From Paraburkholderia ultramafica (GTDB lineage Bacteria; Pseudomonadota; Gammaproteobacteria; Burkholderiales; Burkholderiaceae), in assembly GCF_902859915.1 (NCBI RefSeq), contig NZ_CADIKK010000016.1, positions 1 to 64,000 on the forward strand: DNA of 64,000 nt, read 5' to 3'. Numbering within the stretch: the first letter of the stretch is position 1; each line of letters begins with the position of its first letter. The notes under the pieces were generated by a model. That model saw nothing but the letters and a program-made list of their open reading frames with translations, was not told the DNA's origin and did no database searches. Shown here piece by piece: positions 46,257-54,686 of the stretch. A program made the position numbers and the translations under genes.

Positions 46257-47297
46257 CTATTGCGCGAGGCGTCGCGATCCTTCACCCGCTGCAGCCCGCA
46301 GCTCGGCCAGCAGTGCTTCGCCCGACCATGAAGGGCGCACGTCGGCTCGCTCGGCTTGCCGCACGAGTTCGCCTAGCCGTTCGTTCACCGGTGCCGTTTG
46401 CCCAACGCGTTGAGCGAGGCGCACGACCTCGCCGTTGATCCAGTCGATTTCCGTGGCGCGCCCCGCCGCCAGGTCGTCGGACATCGACGAACGCGCGAGC
46501 GGATCGATCGTCAGCATCGTGCGGCCCAGCCGTTCAAACAACGCATCTGGTACGCCGAGAACTCGCGGTATCCAGCTGGCCGGGAGCGGCGTCACTTTGG
46601 CGGGTCGTATGCCGGCCCGCTTCAGCAGCGCTAGCGCTTCTTTCTGCGCCATAGCGAGGCAGATCCGGTACGCGCGTTGCGAGAGCTCCTCCTTCAAAGG
46701 CCGGTTCGCTAACGCGTTGATTGCATTGTTGAGGTTGAGCAACAGCTTCGCCCATTGCACAGGCAACATATCGGCGTGCTGGATCAGTGGCAGACCCGCT
46801 TTCCTGAACTCGTCGACGAACGGCTGCATGGCCGGCGTATACCTGATCTCCAGCTCCCCTGCCGAGCCTTGATGAAATGCGCCAGGAGCGCGTTCGACGA
46901 CATTGAATGGCACCATCCCCTCCAGCACGGTGTGCCGTGGCAACGCGGCGCGCAGCACGTCCGCATTGCCGATGCCGTTCTGCAAGCTCACGACGATCGT
47001 ACCGGGGCGCAGCACGTTTGCCAGTTCTGCCGCGGCCGTAGGTGTCGCAGCGGACTTGACGGTGACGAGCACGAGATCGGCCGCGGCGGCGCTGGCCGCG
47101 TCCGTCGATACGTCGATCCGCTCCGGCGGCGCATGCCAACGGCTATCGTCGTGCCGCGACAGCGTGATGCCTCGCTCGCGCAACTGGTCGGCCACGCGCG
47201 CACGCCCAATGAAACTGACGTCGCTTCCCCCGGCTAGAAGCCGTCCGCCGACATAGCAACCAATCGAGCCAGCGCCGTAGATAAAGATCTTTGCCAT
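46257..47297 (-). CDS. Ketopantoate reductase family protein (2-dehydropantoate 2-reductase-like)
   Basis: A 346-residue NADP-dependent reductase with IYGAGSIGCYVGGRLLAGG (nucleotide binding), VTVKS and SLQNGIGN, and WAKLLLNLNNAINAL (catalytic Lys) in the C-terminal domain. Length and motifs fit the ApbA/PanE family. Here it sits with a class II aldolase on the same strand, not with pantothenate genes, so the substrate may be another 2-keto acid. The aldolase lies 125 bp upstream. Confidence 0.85.
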   Translation of the reverse strand: MAKIFIYGAGSIGCYVGGRLLAGGSDVSFIGRARVADQLRERGITLSRHDDSRWHAPPERIDVSTDAASAAAADLVLVTVKSAATPTAAAELANVLRPGTIVVSLQNGIGNADVLRAALPRHTVLEGMVPFNVVERAPGAFHQGSAGELEIRYTPAMQPFVDEFRKAGLPLIQHADMLPVQWAKLLLNLNNAINALANRPLKEELSQRAYRICLAMAQKEALALLKRAGIRPAKVTPLPASWIPRVLGVPDALFERLGRTMLTIDPLARSSMSDDLAAGRATEIDWINGEVVRLAQRVGQTAPVNERLGELVRQAERADVRPSWSGEALLAELRAAAGEGSRRLAQ

Positions 47298-47422
47298 ACA
47301 GGTTCTCAGGTGACCTACCTATCCGCGATGCGTTGAATCGGCAACGCAACCCATGAAGCTTACGCCGTTCGCTCAGCACGCCGTCGCGTGTCGTGGCTGG
47401 TGCATATTGCGAACGGACAGCG

Positions 47423-48190
47423 CTATTCAGCATATCCAGGGTTACGCCGATCGAGCCGACGCAGCAGCCCGGGCCACACCAGCGCCCCAGGATTGGCGCC
47501 TCTCGTCACCATCCGGATCTGGTCCTTGATGCCGTCGAGAATAGGCTGGGCGATCGGCGTCAGCTTTGCGCCACCTGCCTGGGCACGCACCTGAATCATG
47601 CAGGACGCTTCAAAGAAGTACATGGCGACAAAGGCGTCCGCCGGCGTGGCGCCGACCGTCAGCAGGCCATGGTTGCGCAGCATCAGGTAGGTGTTGGTTC
47701 CGAGGTCCCGTACGAGACGAGGTTTCTCGCCTTCATTGAGCGCGATGCCCTCGTAGTCGTGGTAGCCGAGCGACGCCAGCACCCCGAGCGACTGCTGGGA
47801 GAGCGGCAGCAGCCCAGCCTCCTGCGCCGACACGGCAACGCCGTTGACCGAGTGAGTGTGCATTACACAATGTGCGTCTTCGCGTGCCGCATGCACGGCG
47901 CTATGGATCGTGAAGCCGGCCGGATTGACGTCATACGGCGATTCGACAACCTTGCGGCCGTCGAGGTCGACCTTGACCAGCGAAGACGCGGTGATTTCGT
48001 CGAACATCATGCCGTACGGGTTGATCAGAAAATGATGTTCGGGGCCGGGCACGCGCGCCGAGATATGAGTGAACACCAGGTCGTCCCACCCAAACAGCGC
48101 AGTGAGACGATACGTCGCCGCGAGACTGACTCGCGCGTCCCATTCGGCAGATGAAACGGCGTTTTTCAGACTGAGATCAGATGAGGCCAC
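47423..48190 (-). CDS. Class II aldolase/adducin family protein
   Basis: A 255-residue class II aldolase-type protein. It has FTHISARVPGPEHHFLINPYGMMF, a Zn-binding HTHS and a second LRNHGLL, the usual metal ligands and glycine loop. Members include L-fuculose-phosphate aldolase, but many Proteobacterial homologues are unassigned. The start is GTG 48190 with AGGAG 7 bp upstream; the frame runs to 48295. Expected upstream partner of the ketopantoate-reductase homologue, under the divergent Crp/Fnr gene. Confidence 0.85.
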   Translation of the reverse strand: MASSDLSLKNAVSSAEWDARVSLAATYRLTALFGWDDLVFTHISARVPGPEHHFLINPYGMMFDEITASSLVKVDLDGRKVVESPYDVNPAGFTIHSAVHAAREDAHCVMHTHSVNGVAVSAQEAGLLPLSQQSLGVLASLGYHDYEGIALNEGEKPRLVRDLGTNTYLMLRNHGLLTVGATPADAFVAMYFFEASCMIQVRAQAGGAKLTPIAQPILDGIKDQIRMVTRGANPGALVWPGLLRRLDRRNPGYAE

Positions 48191-48380
48191 GTCGACACTC
48201 CTTTTCGATGATTCAAGCAATGGAATAACCCGAGACAACGCCCTGCGAATTCGCTGATTCGGTCCCTGCGACGCAGCGGGTGCGTCAAGAGCCAAAGTCG
48301 TTGCATCGTCAGATGCAAGTCGCCATCATGTTCGCGAACCCGCCTAAAATCTGTCAGATACCCGACAAGTCGACACACCG

Positions 48381-49085
48381 ATGGAATCCAGCCAGCAGCG
48401 CTACCGGTCACAGCTCGAAACCACACCGTGGTTCCGCGGCCTGCCTATCGGTTTGCGGGACTATCTGGTCAGCCATGCCAGCCTGGTCACGCTGGAAAGG
48501 GGCGAATTCCTGTATCGGCGTGGCGAACCGTCTGATGGCCTGTACGCCGTGCTGGGCGGTGCACTCGCTATCGGCACAGTCGGGGTGGACGGGAAAGAGG
48601 CATTGCTCGCGGTGCTCGGACCGACTGCATGGTTGGGGGAGATTTCGCTGTTCGATGGGCTGCCACGTCCGAACGATGCCGCCGCCGTCAGCAGGACACT
48701 TTTGCTTCACGTGCCCGAGATCGCGCTGCAAAGCGTGCTGGAGTCCACGCCCCGCTATTGGCGTGATTTTGCGCTGTTGATGGCGCAACGGCTGCGGGTT
48801 TCGTTCGAGAACACTGAGGCGATGACGCTGTTGCCCGCGGCGCAGCGCGTGGCGAATCGTTTGCTGGTGATCGCCGGAGGTTATGGCGGTCTCAACGCCC
48901 CGCAGAGCAGAATAAGAATCTCGCAGGACAGTCTCGCTTCAATGGTGTCGCTGTCGCGACAAACCACTAATCAGCTGCTCAGGAACCTCGAAAATCAACG
49001 CATACTGGTCCTGAAGTCGGGGGAAATCGCCATTCTGGATTTCGACCGGTTGCGTGCAGCCAGTCTCGGCGATCCTGATCCGTGA
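48381..49085 (+). CDS. Crp/Fnr-family transcriptional regulator
   Basis: A 234-residue regulator. Residues 15-130 form a cyclic-nucleotide-binding-type beta-roll (LERGEFLYRRGEPSDGLYAVLGGALAIG, then GEISLFDGLPRPNDA), and the C-terminal part is an HTH with ISQDSLASMVSLSRQTTNQLLRNLENQ. It lacks the N-terminal Cys cluster of FNR, so it is not an oxygen sensor of that kind. It is divergent from the aldolase and 130 bp upstream of the nitrile hydratase; either could be its target. Confidence 0.85.
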   Translation: MESSQQRYRSQLETTPWFRGLPIGLRDYLVSHASLVTLERGEFLYRRGEPSDGLYAVLGGALAIGTVGVDGKEALLAVLGPTAWLGEISLFDGLPRPNDAAAVSRTLLLHVPEIALQSVLESTPRYWRDFALLMAQRLRVSFENTEAMTLLPAAQRVANRLLVIAGGYGGLNAPQSRIRISQDSLASMVSLSRQTTNQLLRNLENQRILVLKSGEIAILDFDRLRAASLGDPDP

Positions 49086-49214
49086 CTACCACGCCGTTTC
49101 GTCAAGCGGCGGTTCGGCGGCGAATGCTTGATGGCGGCTGTCCACCAGAAGTTTGTATTTGCTCCCCGCACAAACCATACTGACTTTGTTCAGTATTGTT
49201 CCTGGCGAATTGCG

Positions 49215-49883
49215 ATGAACGGTAGCGAAGCTGAAGACGGCCATCACGAACTCCCACACGACCACACTCACGGCCAACATGGCAGTGCATTGTCGGAAAT
49301 GGACCTGCGGGTTCGCGCTCTGGAATCCCTGCTGGTAGAGAAGGGCTATGTCGATCCCCACGCGCTGGAACTGCTGATCGAAACTTACGAGCACAAAGTC
49401 GGGCCGCGCAACGGCGCCCGTGTGGTCGCCAAGGCCTGGCGCGACCCGGCGTACAGGCAATGGCTGCTCGACGACGCGACCGCGGCGATCGCATCACTCG
49501 GCTACACCGGCCGGCAGGGCGAACACATGGTCGTGCTGGAGAACACGCCCGCCGTCCACAACATGGTGGTCTGCACACTGTGCTCGTGCTATCCGTGGCC
49601 GGTGCTTGGGCTTCCGCCGGTCTGGTACAAGTCGGCGCCATACCGCTCGCGGGCTGTCATCGATCCGCGTGGCGTCATGAAGGAGTTCGGTTTCGAACTG
49701 CCCGCGGATGTCGAATTTCGCGTGTGGGACTCAACCGCGGAGGTTCGCTATCTGGTATTGCCCATGCAGCCGCCCGGAACCGGTGACTTTTCCGAAGCGG
49801 CATTGGCAGAACTGGTAACACGTGATTCGATGATCGGCACAGGGTTGCCGAAGACACCGGAATCGAAGCCGGGGGCCATATGA
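49215..49883 (+). CDS. nthA: Nitrile hydratase alpha subunit, cobalt type
   Basis: A 222-residue alpha subunit. The metal-binding motif VCTLCSCY places Cys120, Cys123 and Cys125; Thr after the first Cys marks the Co(III) type, whereas Fe enzymes have VCSLCSC. A His-rich N-terminus ([13 protein letters not shown]) precedes the helical arms. The enzyme hydrates nitriles to amides. I chose the ATG at 49215; the frame is open from 49128. The beta gene overlaps the stop by 4 bp. No amidase lies in the window, so the amide may be used elsewhere. Confidence 0.92.
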   Translation: MNGSEAEDGHHELPHDHTHGQHGSALSEMDLRVRALESLLVEKGYVDPHALELLIETYEHKVGPRNGARVVAKAWRDPAYRQWLLDDATAAIASLGYTGRQGEHMVVLENTPAVHNMVVCTLCSCYPWPVLGLPPVWYKSAPYRSRAVIDPRGVMKEFGFELPADVEFRVWDSTAEVRYLVLPMQPPGTGDFSEAALAELVTRDSMIGTGLPKTPESKPGAI

Positions 49884-50551
49884 ACGGCGCACAAGACCTG
49901 GGCGGCATGCAGGCATTCGGCCCGATTCGCCCGGATGACGACGCCTCGCCTTTTCACGCTGACTGGGAGCGCAGGGTGCTGGCGATAACCCTCGCAATGG
50001 GCGCCGTCGGCAAGTGGAACATCGATATGTCTCGTGCCGTCCGCGAGAGTTTGCCGCCTGCGCAATACCTCGCCAGCAGCTACTACGAAATCTGGTTCGA
50101 AGGGCTCAGGAAGCTCGTGCTGAGCACCGGGCTGGCCGCGGGCGAGGAAATCGAGGCTGGCGAGTCGAGGACTGCGGCGGCGCCTGTCCCCCGCGTGTTG
50201 ATGGCCAATGAGGTCACTGCGGCGCTGCTGCGGGGCAGCCCCGTCAATCGCACCGTTGCCACCCCAGCAAGGTTTGGCGTCGGCGACGCGGTACGGGCCC
50301 GTCAAATGAATCCGTCCACGCATACTCGTTTGCCGCGCTATTGCCGCGGCCGAGAGGGGCGCATTGTCGCCGTGCATGGCGCGCACGTCTATCCCGACGC
50401 CAACGCGATCGGACTTGGCGAGCAGCCGCAGTGGCTCTATACGGTGCGCTTCGATGCCGCCGAACTGTGGGGGGCAGAAACCACCGCGGCGTCGGTGTGC
50501 GTGGATTGCTGGGAACCCTATCTCGAAGCGTCGCCTGCCCGAAATGACTGA
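49880..50551 (+). CDS. nthB: Nitrile hydratase beta subunit
   Basis: A 223-residue beta subunit. It starts [16 protein letters not shown], the standard family beginning, and ends with the SH3-like domain ([23 protein letters not shown] and GRIVAVHG). It completes the alpha-beta active site. The start overlaps alpha's stop (ATGA), and its own stop overlaps the accessory gene start, so all three are translationally coupled. The length is normal for the Co-type enzyme. Confidence 0.93.
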   Translation: MNGAQDLGGMQAFGPIRPDDDASPFHADWERRVLAITLAMGAVGKWNIDMSRAVRESLPPAQYLASSYYEIWFEGLRKLVLSTGLAAGEEIEAGESRTAAAPVPRVLMANEVTAALLRGSPVNRTVATPARFGVGDAVRARQMNPSTHTRLPRYCRGREGRIVAVHGAHVYPDANAIGLGEQPQWLYTVRFDAAELWGAETTAASVCVDCWEPYLEASPARND

Positions 50552-50912
50552 CACCCAGCGGAATCTGTCGGAACTGCGCGCTACTTTGACTGCATTGCCC
50601 TGCGATGACTCAGGGCCGGTTTTCAATGCACCGTGGGAAGCGCAGGCGTTTGCCATGACGCTCGCGTTGCACCAGCGAGGCATGTTCACGTGGGCGGAAT
50701 GGGCAGGATGCCTGAACGAAGCGATCCGCGCCGCGCAGGCCGCAGGCGACGCAGACCATGGCGACACTTACTACAGTCATTGGCTGAGCGCGTTGGAGAG
50801 CATCACTACGGCTAAGGGACTCGTGACTCACGAATTGCTCCTGCAACGGCGGCGCGCGTGGGACGCCGCTGCACGCAAAACGCCGCACGGGCAAGCGATC
50901 GAACTCGGGTAG
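50544..50912 (+). CDS. Nitrile hydratase accessory protein (activator-like)
   Basis: A 122-residue protein related to the N-terminal part of the beta subunit, as expected of the P14K/NhlE-type activators that insert cobalt by subunit swapping. It includes FNAPWEAQAFAMTLALHQRGMFTWAEWAGCLNEAI and HELLLQRRRAWDAAA. The start ATG at 50544 is inside the beta stop region. The name is from context and homology to beta. Confidence 0.85.
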   Translation: MTDTQRNLSELRATLTALPCDDSGPVFNAPWEAQAFAMTLALHQRGMFTWAEWAGCLNEAIRAAQAAGDADHGDTYYSHWLSALESITTAKGLVTHELLLQRRRAWDAAARKTPHGQAIELG

Positions 50913-51030
50913 CTGTCGCCGGGTTGTCGGGCGGCGGGGTTGGGCCATGAAGCGCCGGTCGGAAAGCCGTCACGAACGGCCGATGTGATCATCGAGGTGA
51001 GCGACTTGCGGCCAGAAATGTTCAACTAGA

Positions 51031-51087
51031 GGACGAATTGCTGCTGCAACGTCGGTGCGCGTGGGGCCGTGCCGTTGTGCGCCCGCT
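51031..51087 (+). repeat. Partial copy of the accessory gene's 3' end
   Basis: The sequence at 51034-51065 matches 50831-50862 (the ELLLQRR coding part of the accessory gene) at 29 of 32 bases. It continues as a short frame and stops at 51087. It looks like a leftover of a second copy of the accessory gene, about 200 bp away. Confidence 0.6.
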
Positions 51088-51156
51088 GATAAAAAAGGCG
51101 CGAAGGGCTGATTTCTCACACCCACGCGCCAACCTGGCACCGCTGCTGCAATCGGT

Positions 51157-52164
51157 CTATCGAACGAGGAACCCGTACGTCAAAGGATCCCGCTCATCGA
51201 TGATCCAGTTCGCGAAGCCGCATACGAAAGCGTTGCCTTCGACTTCGGGAATGACGGCCTTGAAGTCACCGACAGTCGTCTCGCCCAGCACACGCCCTTT
51301 GAACACGGTGCCGATGATGGATTCGTTGACCAGCGTCTGATCCTTTGTCAACTGTCCACGCAGGTACAGCTGCGCAACACGGCCACCGGTACCGGAACCG
51401 GTCGGTGAACGGTCTACCTCACGGTCCGCGAAGACGCAGCAATTCGCTTGCGTCGAACCGGCATGGCGGGGCGCGTTGGCGATGATGGTCCCGTAGATGT
51501 GGTTGATCTCCGGGATCTGCGGATGCTTGACCGGGAACGCCGCGTTGGCGGCCGCCTTCACTTGCGCACCGAAGCGGATGAGTTCTTCCACCGACGACTC
51601 GCGAACTTCGAGTCCGTGCGGTGCGCCATCGGTGTAGAAATAGAACGCGCCACCGAATGCGATGTCGCCAGTCACCTTGCCGAACGACGGCGTTTCAACC
51701 GTGACGTCCTGTTTCCAGATGAACGACGGAACATTGACGAAGCGCACGTTGCCCGCATGCTCGCCATCCCACTGCACAAACGCTTCGATGAACCCGCACG
51801 GCGCGTCGATCCCGACGCGCGTTTCGGGTATCTGACGCTGCACCCAGCCCAACTCGACCGCTGCGGTCGAAAGGGCGATGACACCGTGGCCGCAGTGGTC
51901 GCTGTAGCCTTCGTTATGAAGAAAGATAATGCCGAAATCGGCGTTCGGGCTAACCGGTTCCGTCAGATAGCCGCCGTACATGTCGGCATGGCCGCGCGGT
52001 TCGAACATCAGCGCGCGGCGAATATCGTCAGCGTTCTCTTTCAGCCATGTGCGACGCTTGACGATCGTGTCGCCGGGCAGCCGCGGCAGACCACTGGTGA
52101 CGATGCGGAAGGCTTCACCGCCGGTGTGGACTTCGACAGTCGAGATGGTGCGGGAGATTTTCAT
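51157..52164 (-). CDS. Trans-3-hydroxy-L-proline dehydratase (proline racemase family)
   Basis: A 335-residue proline-racemase-fold enzyme. The first catalytic motif DHCGHG has Cys91, but the second, DRSPTGSGTGG, has Thr255 where racemases and 4-hydroxyproline epimerases have Cys (DRSPCG). Cys/Thr is the signature of trans-3-hydroxy-L-proline dehydratases, which yield delta1-pyrroline-2-carboxylate after water loss. Downstream genes in the same operon supply a binding protein and a matching reductase. The start ATG at 52164 lies 33 bp after the binding-protein stop. Confidence 0.85.
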   Translation of the reverse strand: MKISRTISTVEVHTGGEAFRIVTSGLPRLPGDTIVKRRTWLKENADDIRRALMFEPRGHADMYGGYLTEPVSPNADFGIIFLHNEGYSDHCGHGVIALSTAAVELGWVQRQIPETRVGIDAPCGFIEAFVQWDGEHAGNVRFVNVPSFIWKQDVTVETPSFGKVTGDIAFGGAFYFYTDGAPHGLEVRESSVEELIRFGAQVKAAANAAFPVKHPQIPEINHIYGTIIANAPRHAGSTQANCCVFADREVDRSPTGSGTGGRVAQLYLRGQLTKDQTLVNESIIGTVFKGRVLGETTVGDFKAVIPEVEGNAFVCGFANWIIDERDPLTYGFLVR

Positions 52165-52197
52165 GTTTGCTTCGTGAAGTCAGTGGGTCGACTGCTG

Positions 52198-53319
52198 TTA
52201 CTGGACGTACGGAACCGGCAGACCGTTCTTGATCACGTATACGGTCGTCGGTGCGCCCTTGAGGTCGCCGTACTCGTCGAACGAATACGTGCCGGCGACG
52301 CCCTTGTAGTTTTCCTTGGCAAGCTGGGCGGTCAGCTTCGCCTTGTCGGTCGTTGTACCGGCCTTCACCATCGCGTCGGCCAGCATCTTCACGCCGTCGT
52401 AGTAACTGACGGCGTAGACCTGCGTATCGATGTTGTAGGCGGCCTTGTATTTCTGCAGGAACTCGCGGCCGGCCGCCGTCTTGTCGAGCGCAATGCCGCC
52501 TTGCGCGCAGTACACGATGGACGCCGCATCGCCCGCGACCTTGCCCATGTCCGCCGAGCAGATCCCGTCGCCGCCCAGCAGCTTTGCCCGAAGGCCGCGC
52601 TGACGCATCTGCTTCGCCATCGGCGCGCCTTGTGCCGCGTAGCCGCCGAAGAAAATCACGTCCGGATTTTTGGCCTTGATCGTGGTGAGAATGCCGAGAA
52701 AATCGGTCGCCGAAGAGTTGGTGAACTCCTGATCGACAATCTGGATGCCGTTCGCCTTGGCAACCTTGACGAACTGTTCGGCGACGCCTTGACCATACGC
52801 CGTGCGGTCGTCGATGACTGCCGCAGTTTTGGCTTTCAGCGTCTTCGCCGCGAACTGCCCCATCGTGCCGCCGAGCTGTTCATCACTCGCGCCGATACGG
52901 TAAATGTTCTTGAAGCCTTGCTTCGTCAGTGCCGGGTTGGACGCGACCGGCAGGATCGGCACGCCACCCGCATTGAACACGCGCGACGCCGGAATGGCGA
53001 CGCCTGAGTTGTAGGGTCCGACAACCGCGACTACGCTACTGTCGACCAGCTTTTGTGCGACCTGCACGCCGATTTTCGGGTCGGCCTGGTCGTCTTGCGA
53101 ATCGAGTTTGAACGTGACTTTCTGACCTGCAACCGTGACGCCCGATTTGTTCAGCTCGTCGATCGCGAGACGTGCGCCGTTCTCGTTGTCCTTGCCGTTC
53201 GGTGCTTGCGGCCCGGTAAGCGGAGCCGAGTGACCGATGGTGACGACGACCTGCGCGTTGGCGGACAGGGTAAATCCAGCGGCCACGACAGCGGCCACGA
53301 TTGTTGCGAGACAGCGCAT
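52198..53319 (-). CDS. ABC transporter substrate-binding protein, branched-chain amino acid type
   Basis: A 373-residue periplasmic binding protein. I chose the ATG at 53319, after CTGGAG, which gives the signal peptide MRCLATIVAAVVAAGFTLSANAQ; the frame opens at 53484. It has TIGHSAPLTGPQAPNG, DSQDDQADPKIGVQVAQKLVD, GPYNSGVAIPAS and FFGGYAAQGAPMAKQM, as in the Liv family. In this operon its ligand is likely 3-hydroxyproline or a related imino acid. No permease or ATPase is adjacent, as with its paralogue at 1940. Confidence 0.88.
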   Translation of the reverse strand: MRCLATIVAAVVAAGFTLSANAQVVVTIGHSAPLTGPQAPNGKDNENGARLAIDELNKSGVTVAGQKVTFKLDSQDDQADPKIGVQVAQKLVDSSVVAVVGPYNSGVAIPASRVFNAGGVPILPVASNPALTKQGFKNIYRIGASDEQLGGTMGQFAAKTLKAKTAAVIDDRTAYGQGVAEQFVKVAKANGIQIVDQEFTNSSATDFLGILTTIKAKNPDVIFFGGYAAQGAPMAKQMRQRGLRAKLLGGDGICSADMGKVAGDAASIVYCAQGGIALDKTAAGREFLQKYKAAYNIDTQVYAVSYYDGVKMLADAMVKAGTTTDKAKLTAQLAKENYKGVAGTYSFDEYGDLKGAPTTVYVIKNGLPVPYVQ

Positions 53320-53423
53320 ACGAACTCCAGGTGGGCTAAGAGGAGACCAGACCATGCCAGTCTGGCCGGTGCACGACGTGACTTCGAGAATGCGGGGGTG
53401 CTTCGGGTAGCTGGTCAATCTGG

Positions 53424-54347
53424 CTAACGGATGGCCAGCGCCTGACGGGCGACGCGGCACGCGGCCAGGTCCCAGGCGGCACATCCAACCGTTTTGAAGA
53501 ATATTGGCGCGTCCGCCTTCAGTTCGCCAGCAAGGGCGTCGGCAAGCGCGGAAACCGCGCTCCAGTCGACCTTCGCCTGGATCAGATCGCCGGCTTCGTG
53601 CCTGGCGCCGGCAGGGTCGTCGACGATCAGGAAGCTGCCGTCAACCGTTTCCTTGCCGACTTCCGCCGCATCCGGCGTAAAGGCGCCGACGCCGACCACC
53701 AGACGACCCGGTCGGGCAGGCTCCGTGTAGACGGGGGATCGACTCGTCGTGAGCGTGATGACGACTTCGACGCTGTCCGGAATCGCCCCGCCATCGAGGG
53801 CGAAGAGATTCGGTGCCAACGGCCGTGTTCGCTCGACGAATACCGCGGTGGACGCGTGCGAGCTTCCCTTCGCATAGAGCCTCGCTCGCGGGAATGTGGC
53901 CGACAGAGCTTCGGCGTGATTGGCGGCCTGCTTGCCTGTCCCGATGATGACGATCTCCTGCGGCTGTGTGCCGTGCAGCGTCTGGATGCCGAGCACGGTG
54001 ACGGCCGCAGTCCTGCGTCCCGTGACGGTCGGCCCGTCGAGCACGAAGAGCATTTCGCCGGTGTGTGCGTCGCATGCGATGACCTGGCCATGGATCGTGG
54101 GAAGCTGGCGCTTTCCGTTCGCCGGACACACGTTCACCAACTTGTGGATGGCGATGTCCTCCGCGCTGGCAGGCATCGACAGCATGAGGCCGCCTTCCTG
54201 CAGCGGGACAACCATGCGCTCGGGGCTCACGATCTTCCCTGCGCCATATTCGACGATGGTCTGCCGTAGAACCCTCACGAGCGACGGGTAGTCGAGCAGT
54301 TCGGCGGTCGCCTGGGCGTCGAAGTTCCGGGTGGTTACGACAGTCAT
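53424..54347 (-). CDS. Ornithine cyclodeaminase/mu-crystallin family, delta1-pyrroline-2-carboxylate reductase-like
   Basis: A 307-residue OCD/mu-crystallin protein. It has GLMLSMPASAEDIAIHKLVNVCP, VLDGPTVTGRRTAAVTVLG and IVIIGTGKQAANHAEAL (NAD(P) binding). The subgroup found with hydroxyproline dehydratases reduces delta1-pyrroline-2-carboxylate to L-proline; the neighbouring dehydratase makes that product, so this assignment fits. I chose the ATG at 54347; a GTG at 54356 is possible and no clear ribosome site distinguishes them. It is first in its operon, divergent from the GntR regulator. Confidence 0.83.
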   Translation of the reverse strand: MTVVTTRNFDAQATAELLDYPSLVRVLRQTIVEYGAGKIVSPERMVVPLQEGGLMLSMPASAEDIAIHKLVNVCPANGKRQLPTIHGQVIACDAHTGEMLFVLDGPTVTGRRTAAVTVLGIQTLHGTQPQEIVIIGTGKQAANHAEALSATFPRARLYAKGSSHASTAVFVERTRPLAPNLFALDGGAIPDSVEVVITLTTSRSPVYTEPARPGRLVVGVGAFTPDAAEVGKETVDGSFLIVDDPAGARHEAGDLIQAKVDWSAVSALADALAGELKADAPIFFKTVGCAAWDLAACRVARQALAIR

Positions 54348-54520
54348 TCGGCTCACTTATAAGAGAACGCTCAGCGCACCCACTGGCACGAAACTGGACG
54401 AAAATCTGTCCAATTCGAGCTGGCTTGCAATGTGTCCGGCCTGAGGCGTTGATGTTGGCTTCTGGACGGAATCTAAACCACTAATAATCAGATAACAAGC
54501 CAATTTCAGAGATAGCCGAT

Positions 54521-54543
54521 GATTTTGGTCTACGGATAAACCA
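54521..54543. promoter_or_regulatory. Candidate GntR operator 1 (GATTTTGGT-N10-ACCA)
   Basis: TGGT at 54526-54529 and ACCA at 54540-54543 form a dyad with 10-bp spacing, preceded by GATTT. The same extended pattern recurs at 54642-54664. FadR-type regulators often bind TGGT/ACCA half-sites. It lies about 180 bp upstream of the OCD gene. Confidence 0.5.
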
Positions 54544-54641
54544 TAATTGGAAGGCGGCAACACCAAGATGTACCGCATTAGAACCAATTCTGGACACTTT
54601 CGCTGGCGCAAGGCTTCGCGGGCGGGCGGTCATCATCGCGA

Positions 54642-54664
54642 GATTTTGGTATATTTGGGAACCA
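54642..54664. promoter_or_regulatory. Candidate GntR operator 2 (GATTTTGGT-N10-ACCA)
   Basis: A second TGGT-N10-ACCA site (54647-54664), also preceded by GATTT, ends 22 bp before the GntR start, as expected for autorepression. Its centre is 121 bp from the first site. Confidence 0.5.
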
Positions 54665-54686
54665 CACCCGTCCCGCCAAATACGAC

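Noticed and set aside
51448-53007. 519-codon open frame on the plus strand
   Set aside because: Antisense to the dehydratase and binding-protein genes, which have clear motifs; its composition is typical of a shadow.
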